Made by a program: the position numbers and the translations under genes
NCBI GenBank assembly: GCA_964487255.1
Contig: CAZAQV010000033.1
Location: 1 to 64,000, forward strand
From: CAZAQV01 sp964487255
Lineage (GTDB): Bacteria > Myxococcota_A > Polyangia > Polyangiales > CAZAQV01
Direction: 5' to 3'
DNA: 64,000 bases
Notes under the pieces: generated by a model
Database searches by the model: none
The model's input: the letters and a program-made list of their open reading frames with translations, nothing else
Told to the model about the DNA's origin: nothing
Part shown: piece after piece, positions 7,402 to 15,723 of the stretch
How positions within the stretch are numbered: the stretch's first letter is position 1
Layout of the letters: each line of letters begins with the position of its first letter

Positions 7402-9591
7402 ATGATACGATCCGAGGGGATGACTCGCTGGACCATGGCCGCACTCGGATTTGCGCTGCTGTGCGGGTTTGAGTGGGGCGGTCATGCAGAGTCGCTCTCC
7501 GAAGCGCTTCGTTCGGGCTCGCATTCAGAACAGCTTGGCGCGGTCGAGGCTCTCTCAAGCGTGCCCCGTTCCCACCCAGCGTGGCGAGACGCTTTCGCCT
7601 TGCGTAACCCCGACCTCCTGGCCAATGCCTTGCGACACTTCGCCCGCGTCGCCGAGGAGCAAGACGCCGAGACCTTGGCGGCATTCGCGAGCCACCCACA
7701 GCCCGGGGTTCGAGCCGCAACGCTCTACATATGGGAACGCATTCGCCCCGAAGGCAGCGCGGCGATGTTGGTTCGTGCAATGAGTGACTCCGACGCCCGG
7801 GTGCGCGCCCAGGCCGCTCGCTCCCTCACCGGCTTCAACAGCGACGCCGTGGTGCGTGCACTCGAGCAAGGCCTCGACGATCCAGACGAACGCGTACGCA
7901 CGGCTGCGATCGAGTCGCTCGGCAAAGCCGACAATGCGCTCAAGATGCGGGCACTTCGCAAAGCAGCAAGCGACGCAGAACCGAAGCTTCGCTCCGCAGC
8001 GTTGCGCGCCTTGGCCCTCACCGAAGGGAGTTCCGGCATCATCTACCAAGGTGTCCAAGACCGGGACAGCACGGTACGTGCCGCCGCAGTCGCGGCACTG
8101 GGCAACTCGACAGATCCGGCGGCTATCGAACTGTTGGCGAACATCATCGACCAAGACAGCGCAGCCAACGCCCGGCTGGCGCTCGAAGCGCTGCTCTACC
8201 ACGAGCGACCGGCCGCGACCGATGCCTTGCTCGCACGTATCGATGGAATCATCCGGCACGGTCTCATCGACGAGACAGCCACCGCGCTGCCCCACCTTTC
8301 GCCGGCCGCACAACGCCGTTGGCGTGACAAGCTTGCTGACGCCCTTCAAAGCGGATCGAACCCAACTGCCCACGTGCGTTTGCTCGTCTCGTTGGCGCGT
8401 TCGCAGCCACACGATGTCTCAGAGGCCGAAGGTGTCTTACTCGAGCTGGCAAACCGATCTGGCGATGCACAACTCGACGCACTCCGACTGCTCGGCAGTT
8501 GTCGCTCTGATCGCGCGCTGGTGACGCTGGTGCGGGCTATCGACAGCGACGACGACGCCATCCGGCGACAAGCGCTCGACGGACTTACCGACTTCCAGGA
8601 GCTCAACCCGCGCGACGAGCGAATCGCAGATGGCCTGCTCGAAGCGCTTCAAAACGCCAGCGCCAACATCCGACCAGAAATCATCGAACGCATCGGTGCA
8701 ACAGGTGCGAGCCGACTCGCCCCTCGCCTACTTCCGCTTCTCGACCTACAGCAACCCTCGATCTTACTGGCAACGCTCAAGGCGCTTTCAAAAATGCCGC
8801 ACCCCAAAAGCGCGGCCAAGTTGCGCACGCTACTCGCCCATTCCCACGCGAAAGTCCGCTGGACCGCGGCGATTGCGTTGGGATCCACCGGTAGCGCAGC
8901 AGACCGAGAGTGGCTTCAAGAACAGCTCATGCGTGACCATCCGTGGGACCGGGCGGCCCTATTGATCGCACTACGGGAAATCGTGGCAAAGCTTGGCCCC
9001 GACGACGACACCCGTGACACGCTGGAGTCCTTCCTGACTGGCGAGAGGGAAAACTTGGCCGCCCTGTCGGCAATCATCGTTTCGGAACTCGCCGCACCCG
9101 AAGATATCAAGGCGCTTCGTGCACTTCTGATGCATGCATCGCCAGTTCGGCGCGCCTTGGCTGCAGCACATCTGGCCGTGGCAGACGACCCCAAGACGCG
9201 TGCCGCGCTCATCGGTCGCGCTCGTGACGCGAACGAGCGCACCCAAGTACGCATCGCAGCACTGAGCGCGTTGGCAATGCAGAACGCCGCCAACATACCG
9301 CACGTAGACAGTCCGTGGGCGGTGAAGCTTGCTAGCGAATGTGCACAGTTCTACGCGAAGCAGCGTTCCCCAGAGTCAGACGGCTCAAAGCGGCGCATCA
9401 TCGCCATGCCTCCGGCGACGAACGTGCCGCTGCGCCACGCCCTTCGGGCTCTGCGCTTTTCTGACGGGCGCACGCTGTGGGTCACGACCGACGCCCTCGG
9501 TGAACTCCACCTGTGGGGTGCTCCGAAGGGACCGGTCGAGTTGTTTGACCCGGTAGCACGCCCCCCCGATTGCACCTCGCGAATGCCTTAG
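7402..9591 (+). CDS. Exported HEAT-repeat protein
   Basis: 729 residues. A signal-peptide-like segment (MTRWTMAALGFALLCGF) precedes many HEAT/armadillo-type helical repeats across nearly the whole chain. Examples are DSDARVRAQAARSLTGF, DPDERVRTAAIESLGKA, DSTVRAAAVAALGNS and HAKVRWTAAIALGSTG. Such scaffolds bind proteins; no catalytic domain is visible. The C-terminal ~70 residues (RHALRALRFSDGRTLWVTTD) leave the repeat pattern. Start codon choice is open: ATG 7402 (no ribosome site), ATG 7420 (GAGGGG immediately before it) or ATG 7435. It is probably periplasmic; the partner is unknown. Confidence 0.8.
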   Translation: MIRSEGMTRWTMAALGFALLCGFEWGGHAESLSEALRSGSHSEQLGAVEALSSVPRSHPAWRDAFALRNPDLLANALRHFARVAEEQDAETLAAFASHPQPGVRAATLYIWERIRPEGSAAMLVRAMSDSDARVRAQAARSLTGFNSDAVVRALEQGLDDPDERVRTAAIESLGKADNALKMRALRKAASDAEPKLRSAALRALALTEGSSGIIYQGVQDRDSTVRAAAVAALGNSTDPAAIELLANIIDQDSAANARLALEALLYHERPAATDALLARIDGIIRHGLIDETATALPHLSPAAQRRWRDKLADALQSGSNPTAHVRLLVSLARSQPHDVSEAEGVLLELANRSGDAQLDALRLLGSCRSDRALVTLVRAIDSDDDAIRRQALDGLTDFQELNPRDERIADGLLEALQNASANIRPEIIERIGATGASRLAPRLLPLLDLQQPSILLATLKALSKMPHPKSAAKLRTLLAHSHAKVRWTAAIALGSTGSAADREWLQEQLMRDHPWDRAALLIALREIVAKLGPDDDTRDTLESFLTGERENLAALSAIIVSELAAPEDIKALRALLMHASPVRRALAAAHLAVADDPKTRAALIGRARDANERTQVRIAALSALAMQNAANIPHVDSPWAVKLASECAQFYAKQRSPESDGSKRRIIAMPPATNVPLRHALRALRFSDGRTLWVTTDALGELHLWGAPKGPVELFDPVARPPDCTSRMP

Positions 9592-9695
9592 CTTGCAACG
9601 CCGCTCACGCGAAGTGTGGGTCTCACGACTTGCGCTTCAAATTTGCTCCCACAGTTCCCGTGTGCAAACCTGCGTCACGCATGAGGAGGTTCTCG

Positions 9696-10046
9696 ATGAC
9701 CCGTTTTGGTATCTTGGTTTGTTCTTCAACGTTGATGCTCGGCTTGACCGCCTGCGGTGGCGGTTCGGGTGAGACAACGGACAGCGATGACTTGGCCGCA
9801 TACGAGGGCCCGATCGTTTCACAGGACACCGAGGCCGGTAAGACTGCCTTCGAAGACACGTGCAGCGCTTGCCATAGCGAAACCGAAAACCCCATCGCAA
9901 ACTTGGGTTGGTCTGCCGCGAAGGTACGCAAACAAATTCGTGAGGGCGACGACGAAATGCCCGCCATCCCCGCGAGCCGCTTGAGCGACGAAGACATGGA
10001 GCACGTCTTGGCCTTCCTCGCCACCATGGGTACCGTCTCGAATTGA
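9696..10046 (+). CDS. Small cytochrome c lipoprotein
   Basis: 116 residues. ATG 9696 is chosen because GAGGAGGT lies 5 bases upstream and because it gives a clean lipoprotein signal (MTRFGILVCSSTLMLGLTAC, Cys20). The mature part is a class I cytochrome c domain: one haem site CSACH (in FEDTCSACHSETENPIANLG), a C-terminal MPAIPASRLSDEDMEHVLAFL segment supplying the likely Met axial ligand, and the C-terminal helix. It probably shuttles electrons in the periplasm, tethered to a membrane. Its stop is followed after 2 bases by the GNAT gene start. Confidence 0.88.
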   Translation: MTRFGILVCSSTLMLGLTACGGGSGETTDSDDLAAYEGPIVSQDTEAGKTAFEDTCSACHSETENPIANLGWSAAKVRKQIREGDDEMPAIPASRLSDEDMEHVLAFLATMGTVSN

Positions 10047-10048
10047 AA

Positions 10049-10474
10049 ATGGTCACCCAACGTCGTCGCTGGTCCGAACTCGACCGCGACGACGTTTTTG
10101 CATTCATGAGGCTTCGTCACGAAGTGTACGTGATGGAGCAAAAGCTCTTCGAAGAAGAGTACGACGACTACGACCGAGCACCCGACACCGAACACTGGTG
10201 GCTTTCGGACGACTCGGGCATGTGTAGCTACCTGCGTATTGTTTGTGCCGTCGAGCCACGGAAGCTCGGTCGCGTGGTCACCCGCGCGGACCGGCGCGGG
10301 CGCGGCCTAGCCAGTCGCCTCATCCGCGAGGTGATGGCTGCCCACCCGGGCAAGATTGTGCTGAGCGCCCAGGCGCAGCTCGAAGGTTGGTACGAGGCAC
10401 TCGGTTTTTCGCGAGTCGGCGATAACTACACCGAATCGGGCATTCCCCACTGCCGAATGGAACGAACAGCTTGA
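10049..10474 (+). CDS. ElaA-family GNAT N-acetyltransferase
   Basis: 141 residues from ATG 10049 (a TTG at 10043 overlapping the upstream stop is an alternative). The sequence matches the ElaA group of Gcn5-related acetyltransferases. It has the N-terminal FMRLRHEVYVMEQKLFEEEYDDYD, the acetyl-CoA loop region LGRVVTRADRRGRGLASRLI (Q/R-x-x-G-x-G/A type), and the C-terminal LEGWYEALGFSRVGDNYTESGIPHCRM. The acceptor substrate is unknown for this family. Only 2 bases separate it from the cytochrome gene and no ribosome site is seen, so it is probably translated by coupling. Confidence 0.87.
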   Translation: MVTQRRRWSELDRDDVFAFMRLRHEVYVMEQKLFEEEYDDYDRAPDTEHWWLSDDSGMCSYLRIVCAVEPRKLGRVVTRADRRGRGLASRLIREVMAAHPGKIVLSAQAQLEGWYEALGFSRVGDNYTESGIPHCRMERTA

Positions 10475-10513
10475 GCGGGGGGGGCGCGACCACGTCGCCC
10501 TCAGACAGACGCT

Positions 10514-12229
10514 CTAGTTGGGTGGTGCAAGCCACGTAGCGCCACCGGCTTTCGTGTTACCACGCCATTCGCCGATGACGACGGTTCCTTCTCCCACCCG
10601 AGCGTTGTTGGTATCGGTTCCCTGTGAATAGCCTTCTGCATGGTTGCCAACACCGGAAAGGTAGACGGTATCGAAAAGTCGCAGCACATAGTTTCCGCCG
10701 CGGAACTGGCATTGTTCATATCGCAGCGTGACGTCTGCGTAGCTGCTATCGCGAACAGAGCCGTCCCCTTTTGTGTCCGCCGACGCTTGAAGGTTGGTGC
10801 TTCCAGAGCCTTGAAGCTGGTAGGGCGTTTGCCCGTTTCGATCGACCGTCCAGGGGTCGACATCGCTCCAGACACGCCGCCACGTGACGTTGGCAGCGCC
10901 TCGTTCAACCTGCAGACCATCGCAGTGGTCCCACTCTTTGTTGTATAGCGATCCGCCCGCTCCGACCCCGCGAAACAAGTTGATAAATCCGTCCTCAAAG
11001 ACCCATTTTCCCCCCGCGTTAATTTTCATTCCGTCACCCACCATGCCCACAGCAAAGTTGCGGACCGTGGCATACGCATCGTCGTTCGCGCGAAACGCTG
11101 CTGTCGGAACAAACGGTTTGTTCTCGTCCGAACTCCAGAAGTAGCGACCGGGATTGATGTTGACGCCGTCGACCACGAGTCCCTTGACGCCGCTCTTGGT
11201 GACCTCCAAGCCCACATTTCCGCCGTGTTTATCTTCGTTGCAAAGAATGGTGACGTTGCGAATCTGCACGTTGTCGTGAAGCACCTCTACTTCGCCGTGG
11301 ATGATCATGTTTTCGATGATTTGACCGTCGTATGACGTACGCAAGATGTACTGACCACTGCTATTGGGCGGAAAAAAGTCTTTCTGAAGCGAAGGAGCCC
11401 AGTACGCAGACCGACCAAGCGCCTCGGCGGCCGATCGTGGCGCATCCGAGTATGAAGCCGGGTCAGGGTTGGGCTCAGGGTCGGGCTCAGGGTCGTTACC
11501 CACCGAGAAGCTTGCGCTTGCGCTCCATGTTCCGCTGCCATCGGTGACGTCTATACGCACGGTGTGCTGTCCCGACCCAACCGAAGTCGCATCCCAAGGT
11601 TCGGCTCCTGCCGAAGTCGCCCCAGCGAAATCGAATGGATACTGAACTTCGGAGCGTTGGTAGTTGCCGTCGAGATAAAAGTCGACATTGCTGATAGCGC
11701 CCTGCCCTTCGACATCGAGGACAATATAGATTTCGCCGGAGACCGAGGCACCATCAAGCTCCAAGAGCGACGTGCGGTCTGGCTGAAGACTGTAGCCAAC
11801 GTTCGCTCCTTCGGGCACATCAGCTGGGTCAGGGTCGATGGCTGCGTCCGGTGTTGAAGACGCATCCGCGGTCGCCACGGAAGCGTCCTCTGCGATGGCC
11901 GCATCCGGCGTTTGAATCCCTGCATCGTAGTCTACGCATCGCTTCTCCGTTTCACGATCGCATTTGCGAAGCAGCGCATCGCAGCGACCGTTCTGCTGAA
12001 TTGCACAGATCTGTGCCGCTTCATCACAGATGGGCTCCACATCTGAACACACACCGCCGTTTTCCTCGATATAGGCAAGCGTCTCATCGATCTGCATGAG
12101 GCGTGTATCTGGGTTTTCCACCGTGCTGGTGCAGCCCAAAACAGCGACCAGCAAGCCCGCGAAAAGCACCTCAAATGCGGTATTCATGTCAGCGAAAATG
12201 TTTGCTCTTCTTCTGAGTACTGTCTTCAT
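10514..12229 (-). CDS. Lipoprotein with Ig-like segment and right-handed beta-helix
   Basis: About 571 residues from ATG 12229. The hydrophobic core FEVLFAGLLVAVLGC gives a lipobox Cys. Residues ~30-90 are Cys-rich (VCSDVEPICDEAAQICAIQ). A DA-rich and then a PEPDPEPNPDP linker flank a ~100-residue Ig/fibronectin-like domain (YSLQPDRTSLLELDGASVSGEIYIVLDVEG ... HTVRIDVTDGSGTWSASASFSVG). The C-terminal ~280 residues resemble a parallel beta-helix of the polysaccharide-lyase type (IIENMIIHGEVEVLHDNVQIRNVTI, GLEVTKSGVKGLVVDGVNI). ATG 12187 and TTG 12259 are alternative starts; none has a good ribosome site. Likely outer-membrane/periplasmic; enzymatic role unknown. It converges on the GNAT gene. 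Confidence 0.78.
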   Translation of the reverse strand: MKTVLRRRANIFADMNTAFEVLFAGLLVAVLGCTSTVENPDTRLMQIDETLAYIEENGGVCSDVEPICDEAAQICAIQQNGRCDALLRKCDRETEKRCVDYDAGIQTPDAAIAEDASVATADASSTPDAAIDPDPADVPEGANVGYSLQPDRTSLLELDGASVSGEIYIVLDVEGQGAISNVDFYLDGNYQRSEVQYPFDFAGATSAGAEPWDATSVGSGQHTVRIDVTDGSGTWSASASFSVGNDPEPDPEPNPDPASYSDAPRSAAEALGRSAYWAPSLQKDFFPPNSSGQYILRTSYDGQIIENMIIHGEVEVLHDNVQIRNVTILCNEDKHGGNVGLEVTKSGVKGLVVDGVNINPGRYFWSSDENKPFVPTAAFRANDDAYATVRNFAVGMVGDGMKINAGGKWVFEDGFINLFRGVGAGGSLYNKEWDHCDGLQVERGAANVTWRRVWSDVDPWTVDRNGQTPYQLQGSGSTNLQASADTKGDGSVRDSSYADVTLRYEQCQFRGGNYVLRLFDTVYLSGVGNHAEGYSQGTDTNNARVGEGTVVIGEWRGNTKAGGATWLAPPN

Positions 12230-12589
12230 GAAGGAAACACGTAGCAACCCGCGAGCCAACTCCTGCCACCCAAGTTTCTTCAGTATTTTCAGCTTCTCGG
12301 TCGGTCTCGTTCGCTGCTGCCCCCCTCATCGAAAGAACATCTTGCGAGTATGTGTCAAGAGTCGTGGACAGCAACGACTCGTGCGTGAACGCAAGGCAGC
12401 AGGTGCCCAGCACAGGGCCGTCGGCAGCCGCCGGCTCCCAGGCCGTTCTGAAACTTGGTACCCACTCAGAAAAGGAGGAATTGTGCTGTCGGCGTAGCGT
12501 GCAGCTCGAAAAGGCCGTGAAGGACTTGTAGTCAGCGATCTTAGCTTGAAGCCTGAGCGGGGTTCCGCTAGCTTCTGCCGCCACAGATT
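12230..12589. other. Non-coding stretch upstream of tRNA-Pro
   Basis: No credible gene is seen. The stretch holds the 5' region of the beta-helix lipoprotein gene on the minus strand and the upstream region of tRNA-Pro on the plus strand. TTGAAG (12546-12551) and TAGCTT (12569-12574), 17 bases apart, could be a weak sigma-70-type promoter ending 15 bases before the tRNA. Confidence 0.4.
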
Positions 12590-12663
12590 CGGGGTGTAGC
12601 ACAGCCTGGTAGTGCGCATGTTTTGGGTACATGAGGTCGCTGGTTCGAATCCAGTCGCCCCGA
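12590..12663 (+). tRNA. tRNA-Pro (anticodon TGG)
   Basis: 74 bases fold as a full cloverleaf: acceptor CGGGGTG/CGCCCCG with discriminator A, D stem GCAC/GTGC, anticodon stem CATGT/ACATG with loop TTTGGGT (anticodon TGG), and T arm GCTGG-TTCGAAT-CCAGT. The 3' CCA is not encoded. A typical spurious protein reading (GATGFEPATS) lies on the opposite strand, as usual across tRNA genes. Mosaic repeats start 8 bases downstream. Confidence 0.95.
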
Positions 12664-12671
12664 CTCTGTTT

Positions 12672-12697
12672 GCTTCTCGAAAAGACCGCTCATCACG
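12672..12697. repeat. 26-base direct repeat, copy 1
   Basis: This is identical to 13069-13094 and nearly identical (one deletion, two substitutions) to 30094-30118; the shared core is GACCGCTCAT. Copies 1 and 2 flank the larger element at 12752-13052. Copy 1 starts 9 bases after the tRNA-Pro gene. Confidence 0.8.
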
Positions 12698-12710
12698 CCT
12701 CTGTTTCTGG

Positions 12711-12747
12711 TTCTTCGCTAGCCTTTCTGCGTGACAGTGATTTTGCA
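12711..12747. repeat. 37-base dispersed repeat segment, copy 1
   Basis: Matches 30044-30080 at 29 of 37 positions, with the shared blocks GCTAG, CTTTCT and GATTTTGCA. It sits between the 26-base repeat and the large structured element. Confidence 0.7.
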
Positions 12748-12751
12748 TTTT

Positions 12752-13052
12752 ACCCACCCTAACCTGGGACTCTTTGCCGCACGATGGCTGACAAAAGTCC
12801 CCCGCCCAAGCGCCGAGCAGACAAAGGCGTCTGTTGTGACAAGCTCCCTATCGAGCAAGCACCTCGTTTCCCTCGCTTCGTGAAGGCGTGCCGCTCCGGT
12901 TCGACACGTGATGTCGCTTAAGTCGAGCAAAAGGAAAGCAAGGGTAATGCCAGCACTGTACGTGAGATAGCGCCCGGTATCGCTTGCAAAACGCTCCAGC
13001 ATAGTTCGAATCAGGCAAACTGGCGCGCCGATCGGCGGCGGCTGGCGCGCCA
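12752..13052. repeat. Dispersed structured intergenic element, copy A
   Basis: About 300 bases, matched by 54329-54630 in the same orientation. Positions 12752-12924 are closely conserved, with identical runs at 12787-12818 (32 bases), 12856-12874 and 12902-12924. The middle (12925-13017) is unrelated between copies, and both copies end in a GC-rich hairpin. Visible stems: GGGACT-TTTG/CAAA-AGTCCC (12766-12776 with 12792-12801), CAGAC/GTCTG (12818-12822 with 12829-12833), CGACA/TGTCG (12902-12906 with 12912-12916) and TGGCGCGCC/GGCGCGCCA (13021-13029 with 13044-13052). Two stems show compensatory changes in copy B. It lies between tRNA-Pro (plus) and a histidine kinase gene (minus). Could be a structured RNA, a bidirectional terminator module or a miniature mobile element; the reading strand is unknown. 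Confidence 0.75.
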
Positions 13053-13068
13053 CACTCCCCCAGGATCC

Positions 13069-13094
13069 GCTTCTCGAAAAGACCGCTCATCACG
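13069..13094. repeat. 26-base direct repeat, copy 2 (overlaps histidine kinase stop)
   Basis: Exact duplicate of 12672-12697. It covers the stop codon of the downstream minus-strand histidine kinase (13090-13092). With copy 1 it brackets the structured element. Confidence 0.8.
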
Positions 13095-14331
13095 GATTCT
13101 GGCTCGCGAGCGTTTCGGGCATGTCGCTGTTGTAGCTGCGAAGTTCAACGGTGAACTCGCTTCCCTTTCCGAGTTCGCTTCGCGCGAGGACACGCCCACC
13201 GTGCAATTCCGCCAGCTTCGACACCAAGGTCAGCCCTAAACCCGTACCTGTACTCGTATGCTTTCGACCCGGGTCGCCTTTCACCTGTTCGAAGGGCATA
13301 AAAATCCTTTGCAGGTCTTCTTCTGCGATCCCAACGCCCGTATCCACGACAGACAGCACAACCTTGTGGCCCGATTTGTCGCGAACCGAACGGCAGCGAA
13401 GCTCAACGCGTCCGCCAGCCGGGGTAAACTTAATAGCATTCGCAAGCAAGTTGACGACAAGCTGCCTCACCTTCATCTGATCAAAGTAGACAGGCTCGTT
13501 GAATTCACTCGTGGGTACCAAGCGAAGCTCGATCTGGGCTTGAGCCGCTTGCGGTGAAACCAGAGAAATCGACTGACGACACAGATCGGCAAGATCACTC
13601 TCTTCGATCTGAAGTTCCATCTTGCCCGCTTCCAACTTCGACAGGTCGAGCAAATCATTGATCAGCGTAAGCAGATGTGTCGACGCCTCCAACACTTCCG
13701 CGCAGTAGTCCTTTTGCTGCGCATTCAATGGACCGACGACCTCGTCGTGCAGCATCTGGGAAAACCCGATGACCGCGCTAAGTGGTGTTCGCAATTCGTG
13801 GGATATATTCCTTAGAAACTCTGTCTTGGATCGGTCCGCATGCTCAAGTAGACGATTTTTTTCGAGGAGTTCTTCGCTTTTTTGGGCGAGTTCAGAAACG
13901 TTGCTGAGCACACGCGTGCTCGCTGCCCAAAGCGCTACGACCATCAATATCGACAGTGCACGATTGGCAAGAACCACCCATATTGTGCCCGCCGATGGCG
14001 AACCGAAATACCCAACGACGATGAGTACAATGGCCGTCACCGCGGTGGTGTGCACCAGGGTGCGCAATGAGGAAAGGTGCGCTGCGGCTTGCGGAATGCA
14101 ATGCAAGATCCCAGCTGCAACCCCCAGAGGAAGAAGTAGGTCTACAACGAAGGCTACGGACAGCAAGAGTCCTGTCAGTAACCACCACCCAAACGCAACG
14201 CGATTCATCGAACGCCCCCCCAGGCGTGCTGCACTCGCAGCGACCACGCTGTGAATGACTTGCTTGACTGATTCTATACCGCCGCGTCGCTCTTGGGAAA
14301 TGCCAGACGAGCAAGTTGGCTCACTCGACAT
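13090..14331 (-). CDS. Membrane sensor histidine kinase
   Basis: 413 residues. Four hydrophobic segments (~46-70, 72-85, 95-110, 115-138) form a membrane sensor without a large periplasmic loop. A coiled coil (ELAQKSEELLEKNRLLEHAD) leads to a HisKA domain with FLRNISHELRTPLS (His178) and a HATPase domain: N box VVNLLANAIKFTP, G1 VVDTGVGI, F box FMPFEQV and G2 GTGLGLTLVSKL. No receiver domain or partner regulator gene adjoins it. It is the last gene of a leftward string, 13 bases after rdgB. ATG 14208 (MNRVAFGWW) would remove a non-membrane leader and is a possible alternative start. The signal is unknown. Confidence 0.9.
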   Translation of the reverse strand: MSSEPTCSSGISQERRGGIESVKQVIHSVVAASAARLGGRSMNRVAFGWWLLTGLLLSVAFVVDLLLPLGVAAGILHCIPQAAAHLSSLRTLVHTTAVTAIVLIVVGYFGSPSAGTIWVVLANRALSILMVVALWAASTRVLSNVSELAQKSEELLEKNRLLEHADRSKTEFLRNISHELRTPLSAVIGFSQMLHDEVVGPLNAQQKDYCAEVLEASTHLLTLINDLLDLSKLEAGKMELQIEESDLADLCRQSISLVSPQAAQAQIELRLVPTSEFNEPVYFDQMKVRQLVVNLLANAIKFTPAGGRVELRCRSVRDKSGHKVVLSVVDTGVGIAEEDLQRIFMPFEQVKGDPGRKHTSTGTGLGLTLVSKLAELHGGRVLARSELGKGSEFTVELRSYNSDMPETLASQNP

Positions 14332-14344
14332 GTCGCTCTTTGAC

Positions 14345-14965
14345 CTACCCTACTTCACCTCGTAGTCGCACAAGGAGACTTTCTAGAGCTGCCGCGCGGT
14401 GCGAGAGTTCACGCTTGAGTTCGGGGTGCTCTCCGAAGGTCTGTGCGTGCCCTTCGGGAATGAAGACAGGGTCATATCCGAAACCGTCCTGTCCGCGCGG
14501 CTCGCTGGAGATGCGGCCCTCGCAAACGCCACGAACTTCGCAGCGCAGGACGCCATCCGGGTCGACGAGCGCCAACGCACACACAAAACGCGCAGCGCGC
14601 GATGCTTCGTCTACTTCACTGAGCTCATGAAGCAAGAGCTCGACGTTCTCCGAATCCGAAACGCCTTCGCCCGCATAGCGAGCAGAGTAGACCCCAGGTC
14701 GCCCACCCAATGCATCGACTTGCAGACCGCTGTCATCGGCCAAGCACCACCGGTACACGCCCTGAGCTGCAAGCCACTTTTGGTAATAGAGCGCCTTCGC
14801 GCGCGCATTGCCCGCAAACGTCGATGCGTCTTCGGGAGCGGTGGGCACGTCTGAAAAACCGGCCAAGTGCTCAACGCGAGCGACAACCGGGCGCAGCATG
14901 TGTTCAAACTCGCGTGCCTTGCCACTGTTCTTCGTGGCGACCAAAAGAAGGTCGATCACGTTCAC
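14345..14965 (-). CDS. rdgB: XTP/dITP diphosphatase (Ham1/RdgB)
   Basis: 206 residues. Hydrolyses non-canonical purine triphosphates (dITP, XTP) to monophosphates, keeping them out of DNA. Family motifs: LLVATKNSGKAREFEHML at the N-terminus, DDSGLQVDALGGRPGVYSARYAG, the CALALVDPDG strand, and QDGFGYDPVFIPEGHAQTFGE ... SHRAAALESL. The GTG at 14965 forms a GTGA overlap with the rph stop, giving the normal family length and implying translational coupling. The rph-rdgB order is common in bacteria. Confidence 0.95.
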   Translation of the reverse strand: MNVIDLLLVATKNSGKAREFEHMLRPVVARVEHLAGFSDVPTAPEDASTFAGNARAKALYYQKWLAAQGVYRWCLADDSGLQVDALGGRPGVYSARYAGEGVSDSENVELLLHELSEVDEASRAARFVCALALVDPDGVLRCEVRGVCEGRISSEPRGQDGFGYDPVFIPEGHAQTFGEHPELKRELSHRAAALESLLVRLRGEVG

Positions 14966-15723
14966 GCGCCTTGACACAACCCGGTGAGATTGACCCCACA
15001 CTGCGCAAGCGCGCCACGTTGGTGTTCGACCAGCTGCGGAATCCCCACGAATGCCATGTCGAGGAGTCGCTCGAACTGAGGTCGCGGTAGAGGTGCGTCT
15101 TCGGACGTGCCCTGTACCTCGACGATGTCGCCATCGGCGGTTGCAACAACGTTAAGGTCTACCTCTGCCGCACTATCTTCGACGTAACAGAGGTCGAGCA
15201 TGGGCGCGTCGTGAAGCCACCCGACGCTTACCGCAGCGACGGGTTCACGAACCACACCCGGAGGCACGAGACCACGCTTTTTGAGCTTGTCGAGCGCAAT
15301 GCAGAGCCCAATAAAGCCTCCGGTAATCGATGCCGTACGAGTGCCGCCGTCCGCATCGAGCACGTCACAGTCCACGGTGATCGAACGTTCGCCGAGCAAG
15401 TCCAGGCGAACGGCGGCGCGTAGTGAGCGACCGATCAGCCGCTGGATCTCTTGCGTTCGTCCCCCGATGCGACCATTCCAGCCCTCGCGACGTTGCCTGC
15501 GACGGTTGGCGCGGGGATGCATCGCATACTCCGCGGTGACCCAGCCCTTGCCCGAGCCGGAGAGCCAATCGCGAACGCCCTCTTCGACGGAAACGGACAC
15601 CAACACCTTGGTGCCGCCGCAGGTGTAAAGAACAGAGCCCTCTGGATTGACCTGCAGACCCGTCTCGATCATTACTGGGCGGAGCGCATCGTAACCTCGG
15701 CCGTCTTCTCTCGTCCTACTCAT
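14962..15723 (-). CDS. rph: Ribonuclease PH
   Basis: 253 residues. A phosphorolytic 3'-5' exoribonuclease that trims tRNA 3' ends. Motifs: REDGRGYDALRPVMIETG, GGTKVLVSVSVEEGVRDWL, GWVTAEYAMHPRANRRRQRREG, GRTQEIQRLIGRSLRAAVRL, ITVDCDVLDADGGTRTASITGGF and DLCYVEDSAAEVDLNVVATADG. ATGA overlap (15720-15723) with the upstream kinase stop and GTGA overlap with rdgB place it inside one translation unit. N-terminal sequence SRTREDGRGYDALR is slightly unlike the usual RxDGR but intact. Confidence 0.96.
   Translation of the reverse strand: MSRTREDGRGYDALRPVMIETGLQVNPEGSVLYTCGGTKVLVSVSVEEGVRDWLSGSGKGWVTAEYAMHPRANRRRQRREGWNGRIGGRTQEIQRLIGRSLRAAVRLDLLGERSITVDCDVLDADGGTRTASITGGFIGLCIALDKLKKRGLVPPGVVREPVAAVSVGWLHDAPMLDLCYVEDSAAEVDLNVVATADGDIVEVQGTSEDAPLPRPQFERLLDMAFVGIPQLVEHQRGALAQCGVNLTGLCQGA

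Noticed and set aside
10475..10513. Possible GC-rich hairpin between the GNAT and beta-helix genes
   Set aside because: Pairing GGGC...GCCC is interrupted and no T-run follows; too weak to call a terminator.
12326..12757. 143-codon minus-strand frame with the string GATGFEPATS
   Set aside because: This is the well-known spurious translation across a tRNA gene, here tRNA-Pro.
12718..13053. 111-codon frame across the structured element, partly shared with a frame at 54314-54529
   Set aside because: Shared peptides occur only where DNA is conserved; small indels shift the frame between copies, so the element is not under protein-coding selection.
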